Origin: UBA3907 sp033810155
GTDB taxonomy: Bacteria; Bacillota; Sulfobacillia; Fermentithermobacillales; Fermentithermobacillaceae
Length of the DNA stretch: 41,205 nucleotides
Direction of reading: 5' to 3'
Assembly (NCBI GenBank): GCA_033810155.1
Contig: JAPXKJ010000006.1
Location: forward strand, 1 to 41,205
The notes beneath the pieces are model-generated. The model did no database searches and was not told the DNA's origin. It worked only from the letters and a program-made list of their open reading frames with translations. Positions within the stretch are counted from its first letter, which is position 1. Each line of letters starts with the position of its first letter. The position numbers and the translations under genes are program-made. Below are positions 24,192 through 31,737 of this stretch, in pieces.

Positions 24192-25129
24192 CTATTGGTA
24201 CTTTATCCTTGGGTCTACGAGGACATATAACACATCCGAAAAGAGATTACCGGCCACCATGAGAAGCGCGCCTATCATGTTAAGGGCCATTACCACCTGG
24301 TAATCCCTTTGAAACACGGATCTTACCGCAAGAAGCCCCAACCCCGGCCACGAAAAAATGGTCTCGATTATAGCCGAACCGCTAAACAATATAGGCAGTT
24401 CAAACCCTAAAAGAGTCACTATCGGCAAAAGAGCGTTTCTCAGAGCGTGCTTCACAATGACCACTTTCTCAGGCAACCCTTTTGCCCGCGCCGTACGAAT
24501 GTAATCCTGGTTTATGACCTCAAGCATGCTGGATCGCATGTATCGAGTAATCCCGGCCATGCTGCCCAACGATATAACCGTTACCGGAAGGACAAGATAC
24601 TTCGCTCTATCGGCGATGACTGCAAGGATCCCGTGGGTGCTGAGATTAACTCCGATGGTAGCTACACCTGATATAGGCAGCCAGGCAGACTTGATGCCTA
24701 CAGCGTACACCAGGATCAAGGCAAACCAAAAACTCGGCAGCGCCTGTCCCAAGAATGCAAAGAACGTTACGGCGTGGTCGAACTTCGAGTATTGTTTCAG
24801 CGCCGAGATCACCCCTATAGGTATAGACAGTGCATATATGATGACCATAACTATGAGGTTCAGATATAGGGTATAAGGCAACCGTTCCACGATATGGTCT
24901 AAAACAGGGCGACCGTCGATAAAAGAATTCCCAAAGTCTCCCTTCAGGACGTGACCTAGCCACTTGAAATACTGGATGTATATCGGCTGATCTAGTCCGT
25001 AAAGCGTCTCTATCCTAGCAACTTCTTCAGCAGTAGCATTCCGGTCTGTCATGAGAAGCACCGGATTTCCGGGCGCAAGATGCATTATGAAGAAGTTCAC
25101 CAATGATATGACTATGAGCAACGGAATGA
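24192..25129 (-). CDS. dppB: Peptide ABC transporter permease (DppB/OppB type), N-terminus lost in gap
   Basis: About 312 residues are readable, beginning inside the first membrane helix (IPLLIVISLVNFFIMHLAPGNP). DppB proteins normally start some 15-18 residues earlier, so only the start is missing in the N-run at 25130-25229. The remaining helices, the EAA loop (DYIRTARAKGLPEKVVIVKHALRNA) and the ending DVLYVLVDPRIKY are intact. It forms the membrane channel with DppC. The upstream gene is the binding protein, whose C-terminus is lost in the same gap. Confidence 0.92.
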
Positions 25130-25229
25130 NNNNNNNNNNNNNNNNNNNNNNNNNNNNNNNNNNNNNNNNNNNNNNNNNNNNNNNNNNNNNNNNNNNNNNN
25201 NNNNNNNNNNNNNNNNNNNNNNNNNNNNN
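25130..25229. other. Assembly gap (100 N)
   Basis: A run of exactly 100 N, the conventional size for a scaffold gap of unknown length. It hides the last residues and stop of the binding protein gene, the intergenic spacer, and the start of dppB. From family lengths the true missing sequence is probably of similar size. Confidence 0.99.
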
Positions 25230-26815
25230 GGGCCCAGTTTCGACCACACAACACCTTGAATGCGTTTGTTCATCGCCTGAACATTGTTTCTTGAGTAAAG
25301 GAATATATACGGTAGTTGATCGTTTACGATAGCTTGTACCTCTTTGTAAATCTCTTTGCGCTTCTCCTGATCCAGTTCCTTGCGACCCTCTTCTAAGAGA
25401 CGGTCAAGTTCCTCATTCTTGAACTCTACGTCGTTGAATCCCACAAGCTGACCTTCTTCATTCACACCGCATTCAGAATGAAAGAACAGGTAACAATCAG
25501 GATCGACCCCCAAAGACCACCCGAGCAGATATGCTTCAAACTTGGCGACATCAAGGTACTGCTCCAACAATACCGAATACTCGATGAACTCAGGCTTCAT
25601 CTCAACACCGATCTTGTTCCAATCTTCTTGGGCAAGAAGAAGCACAGCTTCCTCCTCTTTGTTTCCGGATCTAGCGACGACGGTAAATGAAAGCCGTGCG
25701 CCGTCTTTTTCGTAAATTCCGTCGGGACCTTTTATCCAGCCCGCTTCCTGCAGCAAAGCCTCTGCCTTAGCAGGATCATATGGGTACGGGTTTAGCTCCT
25801 CGTCTGCATATGCCCACGATACAGGCGGGATGTTGGCATTCATGACAGTTGCATATCCTTGAAGCAAATCGTCTACGATCTGCTGCCTATTGAGCCCATA
25901 CATAAGCGCCTGTCTTACTTTCAGATCTCTAAGAATTGGGTGAGTTTGTTTTAGCCCGATATAGCGGTAACCGTTCATCGGTATTTCCTTGAAGTCGAAG
26001 GTATCTGCATATTGCTCCTTCATCCTATCGATATCGTCTACAGGGATGGAATCCATGTAGTCAATATCTCCCTTTTCAAGGGCTGCTAGCATAACCTGCT
26101 CGTCCTGATAAACTTTTATAACTACCTGTTGAATGTACGGACCTTCTTCGAAGTAGTCTTCATTTGCTTCCAGAAGGATATACTGACCCTTCTGCCACTC
26201 CTTGTACTTGTATGGCCCTGTGCCTATAGGTTCCATGTTGGCTTTGTTCTGCTTCATATCCGCAATGGAGGTGGTCTCAAAAATGTGTTTAGGTATGATT
26301 CCAATCGACAGTTTGGATAGAAGCGGCGAAAATGGCTCCTTAAGATAAAGCACTACTGTGTGTTCATCCGGGGTTTCTACCTTGTCGATAGGCTCAAAAT
26401 CCGTAGCTCTTACGCCTTGGTAATCAGGATGTCGAATAGCATCATAAGTATATTTCACATCCTCTGATGTAAGAGGCACTCCATCGTGAAACTTCACACC
26501 ATCTTTTAGTTTAAACGTCCACACCAGACCGTCTTCTGAAAACTCCCATGATTCCGCAAGGTCTCCAACCATTTGGAGATTCTCGTCTTGCTTAAGTAAA
26601 CCGTTAAAAACTCTCGAAATGATAAGGGTTGCAGTACCGCCTGTAGACAATATGGGGTTGAACGTTACCGGATCCCCGGTTATACCATAGGTGATAACGC
26701 CTCCGGTCATTGGTTCCCCATTACTGCCTTCTTCTTGGTTACCCGATCCACAACCGCTTGCTACCAATGAAAAAACCAATAGTAGTATAACGACCAGACT
26801 CATTTTTTTAGCCAT
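25230..26815 (-). CDS. dppA: Peptide ABC transporter substrate-binding lipoprotein (DppA type), C-terminus lost in gap
   Basis: 528 residues are readable. A lipoprotein signal peptide (MAKKMSLVVILLLVFSLVAS) ends in a lipobox before Cys22, then an SBP_bac_5 domain in canonical order: GDPVTFNPILSTGG, LAESWEFSEDGLVWTFKLKDGVKFHDG, a central VRQALMYGLNRQQIVDDL, and the C-terminal lobe to VVWSKLG, where the gap begins. About 10 residues are probably missing. It captures peptides outside the membrane for DppBCDF. A GAGGGG lies 11-12 nt before the ATG; a nested four-codon frame (ATGGCAAATGGCTAA) overlaps the start. It is first in the operon, with a structured leader of about 180 nt. Confidence 0.93.
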
Positions 26816-27188
26816 TTGCCATGCGTCCCCTCTTTCTTCCGTCCCTATTCACTGCGGTTCTTCCGAATCTCCTGGCGTTTGTATCCATGGCGGAATTTTA
26901 ACCAATGAGACCCCATGTACCGCCATTTGATCTATTTGGTCCCTTGCAGCTTTTCAATGTGCAAGAGCCTCAGAACCCATAGGAACAATTGCTGAATATC
27001 TTATCATCAATGTGCATATCTTGTCACTATGAAAAGATGAATTTTTCATGCGAATTCCCGCGGAATGTTTTTGGGCAAGGCGCAATTTGCTCCCGTGCAT
27101 GTCAGAGGTATATACGGTCTTCGGCTAAAACGATGGGGGTGCATACTTATGCATTGTCTGCATTTCTTAACGGACTTAGGCTCCAAAT
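26816..27188 (-). promoter_or_regulatory. Promoter and structured leader of the dpp operon
   Basis: Minus-strand promoter candidate: -35 GTGACA (27022-27027), 18-nt spacer, -10 TAAGAT (26998-27003). The resulting leader of about 175 nt contains a CTTGCA/TGCAAG hairpin (about 26943-26965) and a 7-bp ATGGCGG/CCGCCAT stem (about 26886-26928). A 25-codon frame starts in the latter stem but has no ribosome binding site. No known riboswitch motif was recognised. Nothing was seen in 27030-27188. Confidence 0.4.
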
Positions 27189-27277
27189 AAAAAAGCCGGG
27201 GCGGGTCGCCAATCTCTACCTGCCACCAAGAAGCCAAGAAAGGGCAACTTAGTGGGTCAAAGAAACCAACCCCGGCT
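27189..27277 (-). terminator. Branched rho-independent terminator after the malic enzyme gene
   Basis: On the minus strand AGCCGGGG (27270-27277) pairs with CCCCGGCT (27194-27201), followed by six T (27189-27194). The 68-nt interior holds a second stem, CCACTAAG/CTTGGTGG (27248-27255 with 27223-27230), so the hairpin is branched. It begins 18 nt after the malic enzyme stop and ends the aspA-fum-malic operon. Confidence 0.75.
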
Positions 27278-27294
27278 CTTTCCGTGCTCGATGA

Positions 27295-28467
27295 TTACAC
27301 TCTAGCTACGCCACTATCTACGGCGGCCTTGGCCACTGCTTTTGCTACTACAGAACCTACTCGCGGATCAAAAACGTCGGTGATGATAAAGTCGGGACCC
27401 AGTTTGTCCTCGCTTACCAGACTTGCCAGTGCGTTTGCAGCAGCTATCTTCATCTCTTCATTGATATCGCGCGCTCTAACATCAAGTGCTCCTCTGAAGA
27501 TCCCTGGGAAGGCTAACACGTTGTTGATTTGGTTGGGAAAATCGGATCGCCCGGTACCTACAACTTTCGCTCCCGCAGCCTTGGCTTCGTCGGGGTATAT
27601 TTCCGGCACCGGGTTGGCCATAGCCATAACTATAGCGTCTTGGGCCATGGTCCTTACCATATCCTGAGTCAGCACACCGCCTACAGATACGCCTATGAAT
27701 GCGTCAGCACCCTGCAAGGCTTCGGCCAAGGTCTTGGCTCCTTCTTTGTTCGTCCTTTGAGCTATTTCTTCTTTGTAAGGGTTCATGCCTTCGGCGCGAC
27801 CCTGATAGATAGCCCCTTTGCTATCGCACAAGATTACGTCGCCTGCACCCATATTCATAAGAAGATTGGTGATGGCCATACCCGCTGCTCCGGCCCCGTT
27901 CACAACGATTTTTATGTCTTTGAGAGTCTTCTTCACAACTTTCAATGCGTTGATCATTGCGGCGGCTACTACTATCGCTGTACCGTGTTGGTCATCATGG
28001 AAAACCGGTATATCGATTTCCTTCTTAAGTCTCTTTTCAATCTCAAAACATCTGGGCGCCGAGATATCTTCAAGGTTAATCCCGCCTAGGGTCGGAGAAA
28101 CAAGCTTCACTGTCTCCACTATCTTATCTACATCTTGCGTTCCAAGGCACAAGGGAAATGCGTCGACGTTACCAAACTTCTTGAAAAGAACACATTTGCC
28201 TTCCATGACAGGCAATGCTGCTTCGGGTCCGATATTGCCTAACCCCAATACTGCGCTTCCATCTGTTACGACAGCTATAATGTTGCCTTTGAAAGTATAC
28301 TCCCAAACTAGGTTCTTATCTCGATGAATCTCCTTGCACGGCTCGGCTACCCCAGGGGTATACGCCAAACCTAGGTCTTCTTTACCCTTAAGCTCTATTT
28401 TGCTTTGGATCGCGATCTTGCCCTTGTTATCTCTGTGCAGAGCCAACGCCTTGGTACGAATATCCAT
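27295..28467 (-). CDS. NAD(P)-dependent malic enzyme (decarboxylating)
   Basis: 390-aa short-form malic enzyme: malate to pyruvate plus CO2 with reduction of NAD(P). The N-terminal domain has the catalytic Tyr in LGLAYTPGVAEPC and the Lys region KLVSPTLGGINLEDISAP; FHDDQHGTAIV holds the metal-binding Asp residues; the Rossmann fingerprint is VVNGAGAAGMAI. The cofactor cannot be settled from sequence, though an Asp (LCDSKG) after the second strand favours NAD. GAGGAGG precedes the ATG. It is the last gene of the operon aspA-fumA-fumB-malic enzyme and completes conversion of aspartate to pyruvate. Confidence 0.94.
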   Translation of the reverse strand: MDIRTKALALHRDNKGKIAIQSKIELKGKEDLGLAYTPGVAEPCKEIHRDKNLVWEYTFKGNIIAVVTDGSAVLGLGNIGPEAALPVMEGKCVLFKKFGNVDAFPLCLGTQDVDKIVETVKLVSPTLGGINLEDISAPRCFEIEKRLKKEIDIPVFHDDQHGTAIVVAAAMINALKVVKKTLKDIKIVVNGAGAAGMAITNLLMNMGAGDVILCDSKGAIYQGRAEGMNPYKEEIAQRTNKEGAKTLAEALQGADAFIGVSVGGVLTQDMVRTMAQDAIVMAMANPVPEIYPDEAKAAGAKVVGTGRSDFPNQINNVLAFPGIFRGALDVRARDINEEMKIAAANALASLVSEDKLGPDFIITDVFDPRVGSVVAKAVAKAAVDSGVARV

Positions 28468-28548
28468 AGACTCATTACCTCCTCATTTTTAGATCCTCGG
28501 TTTCACAGACTCCTAAACCCGCTGCCTTCTTACACCAAATTCATAACT

Positions 28549-29103
28549 CTAGGAAATCTGCCTATACAATGCTCTTCCTTCTTCATATGCATTTCGTCCA
28601 TAGCGATCTATACCCACGATTAGAGGAAAGTCCTCTACTTCCAAACGGTATATAGCTTCGGGTCCAAACTCAGGGTAAGCGACCACTTCTGCCTTCTTGA
28701 TCCGTTGAGCCAAGTAGGCAGCAGCTCCTCCTATGGTAAGGAAATACACGGCTCCTTGTTCCTTAATCGCATCAACGACCTCTTTGCTCCTATTGCCTTT
28801 GCCGATCATCCCTTTTAGCCCCAGTTCTCGTAACAATAAAGGAGTATAGGGATCCATTCGAGTGCTTGTCGTAGGTCCGGCGGAACCGATAACTTTTCCG
28901 GGCTTTGCGGGGCACGGACCAACGTAGTATATTACCTGCCCTCTTAGATCCACCGGCAGAGCCTCGCCTGCCAAGTAACTATCAACCATTCTCTTGTGAG
29001 CCGCATCCCTCGCAGTAAAAATGACTCCGCTAAGGCTCACCTGGTCCTTAGCCTGAAGTCTATCGATCGTTTCAGAATCAAGGGGTGTCTTGATCCGAAT
29101 CAT
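28549..29103 (-). CDS. fumB: Class I fumarate hydratase, beta subunit
   Basis: 184-aa C-terminal-type subunit of the two-chain, oxygen-sensitive class I fumarase. Typical segments are SGVIFTARDAAHKRM, YYVGPCPAKPGKVIGSAGPTTSTRMD, GMIGKGNRS and FLTIGGAAAYLAQRIK. It works with the alpha subunit to hydrate fumarate to malate. GAGGTG 6 nt before ATG 29103 fixes the start; a GTG three codons earlier overlaps that site. It follows the alpha subunit by 15 nt and precedes malic enzyme by 81 nt. The symbol fumB here means beta subunit, not the E. coli FumB isoenzyme. A tartrate dehydratase role is possible in this family but the neighbours argue for fumarase. Confidence 0.93.
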   Translation of the reverse strand: MIRIKTPLDSETIDRLQAKDQVSLSGVIFTARDAAHKRMVDSYLAGEALPVDLRGQVIYYVGPCPAKPGKVIGSAGPTTSTRMDPYTPLLLRELGLKGMIGKGNRSKEVVDAIKEQGAVYFLTIGGAAAYLAQRIKKAEVVAYPEFGPEAIYRLEVEDFPLIVGIDRYGRNAYEEGRALYRQIS

Positions 29104-29118
29104 TTGAGTCACCTCTTT

Positions 29119-29961
29119 TTACAATACAGCTTCTGCGTGGCGAGACGCATGGCATTGAATGTTCACCGCCACAGGCAAACTTGCTATGTGAGTCGGATAG
29201 ACCTCCACGTGCACATCCAACGCAGTTATGCGTCCGCCTAATCCCTGGGGACCTATGCCGGTTTTATTCACCAATTCCAAGATCTCTTCCTCAAGCCCTG
29301 CTATATGCGGCTCGGGATGCCTCCTCCCCAGGGGACGCAAAAGCGCTTTCTTCGCTAATAGAGCTGATGTCTCAAGATTTCCCCCTATTCCCACACCTAG
29401 TACAATGGGCGGACAAGCGTTGGGCCCTGCAGCCTCAACTGTCTCAAGGACGAAATTCACCACGCCATCTTTCCCATCTGCAGGCTTAAGCATCTTTAGT
29501 CCCGAAGAGTTCTCAGAGCCTGCTCCCTTCGGAGCTACCACTATCTTGAGATCAGAACCCGGTACCATCTGTACGTGTATTATCGCAGGAGTGTTGTCGC
29601 CAGTATTTTCTCTGATAAGGGGATCTTTCACCACAGATTTTCGTAGATAACCGTTCACATATCCGCGCCGTACTCCTTCGTTTACCGCTTCGTAGAGATC
29701 TCCGCCTACAACATGCACATCTTGGCCAATCTCCAAAAACACTACTGCCAGCCCTGTATCCTGGCAGATGGCCTCACCTGTATCGGCGGCCAGACGGGCG
29801 TTCTCCTTCACGATCCTCAACATGTCTTTGCCTAAAGGAGATTCTTCTTGCGAAATAGCATTATCTATGGCTTGCCACCAGTCCTCGCCCAACCTAGTGC
29901 ACGCATCCACGCATAACTTTTCGACAACATCAGTAATCTCTTTTGCCTGGATTTCCTTCAT
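29119..29961 (-). CDS. fumA: Class I fumarate hydratase, alpha subunit
   Basis: 280-aa subunit that carries the [4Fe-4S] cluster. The three expected ligands are Cys66 (AICQDTGLAVVF), Cys183 (PNACPPIVLGVGIGG) and Cys270 (NIQCHASRHA). The N-terminal helical region and KGAGSENSSGLKML substrate loop are typical. Presence of the Fe-S fumarase implies an anaerobic or low-oxygen habitat (inference). GGTGGTG precedes the ATG. The gene sits between aspA (90 nt) and the beta subunit (15 nt), all in the same direction. The symbol denotes the alpha subunit of the two-subunit enzyme. Confidence 0.94.
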   Translation of the reverse strand: MKEIQAKEITDVVEKLCVDACTRLGEDWWQAIDNAISQEESPLGKDMLRIVKENARLAADTGEAICQDTGLAVVFLEIGQDVHVVGGDLYEAVNEGVRRGYVNGYLRKSVVKDPLIRENTGDNTPAIIHVQMVPGSDLKIVVAPKGAGSENSSGLKMLKPADGKDGVVNFVLETVEAAGPNACPPIVLGVGIGGNLETSALLAKKALLRPLGRRHPEPHIAGLEEEILELVNKTGIGPQGLGGRITALDVHVEVYPTHIASLPVAVNIQCHASRHAEAVL

Positions 29962-30051
29962 TCGCTACACCACCCGGTGCTCCATATTGCCGCTAATCTC
30001 TTCTCAACATACCCTTGCAAAACTATGCTGCATCTATCCTGAGTATATACC

Positions 30052-31470
30052 TTAATCGCTCGAAGCTACGTTAAGCATATGTCTCGGATCGAGCAGCACC
30101 TTGGCTGTGTTTTCGTCCAATATGCCCGATTTGGTAACCACGCTCAGGATATCCTGCCCGGTTTCCATGGCCTTCTTTGATACTTCAGTCGCAGCAGAGT
30201 GCCCAATTATGGGGGCAAGAGCTGTAACCAAGCTCAAAGAACTGCTCGCATATCGTTCACATCTCTCAGTGTTAAACTCCATACCCTTTATAACCTTAAC
30301 GGCCAGAGAATTCATGGATTCTCGCAACATGCCAATGCTCTCAAAGAGTGAGAAGGAGAGTACGGGCTGCATAACGTTGAGTTCAAATTGGCCGGCCGAG
30401 GCAGCAAGCGCAATGGTCAGATCGTTGCCATAGACACGGAAACACACTTGATTGACCATCTCGGGTATAACCGGATTCACCTTTCCGGGCATGATGCTGG
30501 AACCTGCGGCAATGGCAGGAAGTCTTACTTCTGCCAGCCCGGCCATAGGACCCGAAGCCATAAGGCGAAGGTCGTTGGCGATCTTAGTAAGGGTAGTAGC
30601 ATTAGCCTTGAGGAGCCCCGACACCTCAACCAAGATATCCAGATTCTGAGTTGCATCTACCCGGTCTGAAGCCGGTCTCAAACTATCTATTCCGCTGCAC
30701 TTGCGCAGTTCTTCAACTACATATTCAACATATAAAGGATCTGCGTTTAGGCTGGTGCCGATAGCAGTTCCGCCTAAGTTGACTACCGACAAAAGATCGA
30801 TCGCCCTATGTCCCCGCTGTACGTCTCTGGACACGGCCGATGCCCACGCTTGCAGTTCCTGCCCTATGGTTATGGGAACAGCGTCTTGCAGATGCGTTCT
30901 GCCGAGTTTAGGTGCATCTTCATACTCGGACGCTTTTTCTTTCAACGCGTCGACTAACGTCTGAGCCGCTTCTATATACCCTTGGAACATTCGAATCGCA
31001 GCTATGCGTATAGCTGTAGGCACTACATCATTGGTGGATTGACCCTTGTTAACGTGATCTAGGGGATGAATGATCTGGTAGTCGCCTGGCCTGTGGCCCA
31101 GAATTTCCAGCGCACGGTTAGCAATCACCTCGTTGGCATTCATGTTAATACCTGTACCGGCTCCCCCTTGAATTGCTTGCCCGATAAACTGGTCGTGCAA
31201 TTTGCCTTCTATAATCTCATCTGCTGCTTTGGCAATAGCCTGAGCCTTATCTGGTTCGAGCTGCCCAGCCCGTAGATTAGCCATAGCGGCTGCTTTCTTG
31301 ACCATTGCAAGACCTACGATCAGCTCAGGATGAAGGCTGTAACCGCTTACAGTGTAGTTTTCCGATGCACGAAGGCTGTTGATTCCGTAGTACGCTTGGG
31401 CGGGCAAGGTGCGAGTACCCAACAAATCCTTTTCCACCCTAACATCCTGGAGTTCCTTTTCCAGTGACAC
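30052..31470 (-). CDS. aspA: Aspartate ammonia-lyase
   Basis: About 472-aa enzyme of the aspartase/fumarase superfamily that turns L-aspartate into fumarate and ammonia. Signature GSSIMPGKVNP lies at about 323-333; N-terminal EKDLLGTRTLPAQAYYGINSL, GAGTGINMNANEVIANRA and KLGRTHLQDAVPIT match aspartase rather than fumarase C. The annotated-looking ATG at 31479 directly touches AAGAAAGG; GTG 31470, 8-9 nt from that site, is the better start. It is the first gene of the aspartate-degrading operon with fumA, fumB and malic enzyme, which explains why both a lyase and a class I fumarase are needed. Confidence 0.93.
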   Translation of the reverse strand: MSLEKELQDVRVEKDLLGTRTLPAQAYYGINSLRASENYTVSGYSLHPELIVGLAMVKKAAAMANLRAGQLEPDKAQAIAKAADEIIEGKLHDQFIGQAIQGGAGTGINMNANEVIANRALEILGHRPGDYQIIHPLDHVNKGQSTNDVVPTAIRIAAIRMFQGYIEAAQTLVDALKEKASEYEDAPKLGRTHLQDAVPITIGQELQAWASAVSRDVQRGHRAIDLLSVVNLGGTAIGTSLNADPLYVEYVVEELRKCSGIDSLRPASDRVDATQNLDILVEVSGLLKANATTLTKIANDLRLMASGPMAGLAEVRLPAIAAGSSIMPGKVNPVIPEMVNQVCFRVYGNDLTIALAASAGQFELNVMQPVLSFSLFESIGMLRESMNSLAVKVIKGMEFNTERCERYASSSLSLVTALAPIIGHSAATEVSKKAMETGQDILSVVTKSGILDENTAKVLLDPRHMLNVASSD

Positions 31471-31479
31471 ATCTGTCAT

Positions 31480-31737
31480 CCTTTCTTAGGTATCAGTATT
31501 TGGTTTCCCAAACGTGTGCTGCCCATAAGGCACACACATTAACAATACACTATTATTATGGGCAAGGCAAATCGAGTCTTTCGTGTAAGATGGCCATTTA
31601 AGACATCTTCCTTGGAGATTCTAGGCAGCTAAGGAGGATTTTCGTTGGTGTCCGGGGAATCTCACCCTAACCGGACCAGTTGGCGTTTCGTTTTTGGCAG
31701 CTGGCGAATCAACACAAAACTATTGGGAGGGAAGTTA
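31480..31737. other. Divergent intergenic region between aspA and the second opp operon
   Basis: A GTGTG/CACAC hairpin (31514-31535) lies in the aspA leader. On the minus strand TTGCCT and TATTGT with a 17-nt spacer (about 31544-31572) is a weak promoter for aspA. On the plus strand AAGGAGG (31631-31637) is 7 nt before a TTG (31645) that opens a frame running into the binding protein gene. No convincing plus-strand promoter was found. Confidence 0.35.

Noticed and set aside
25112..25254. Frames crossing the N-run
   Set aside because: They translate through unknown bases; the real genes end at the gap borders.
27189..27290. T-box or other riboswitch upstream of the dpp operon
   Set aside because: No T-box (AGGGTGGNACCGCG-like) or other known motif; position fits a terminator of the preceding operon.
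30052..31479. Fumarase class II (fumC) instead of aspartase
   Set aside because: N-terminal and LGRTHLQDAVP segments fit AspA better and the operon already encodes a class I fumarase.
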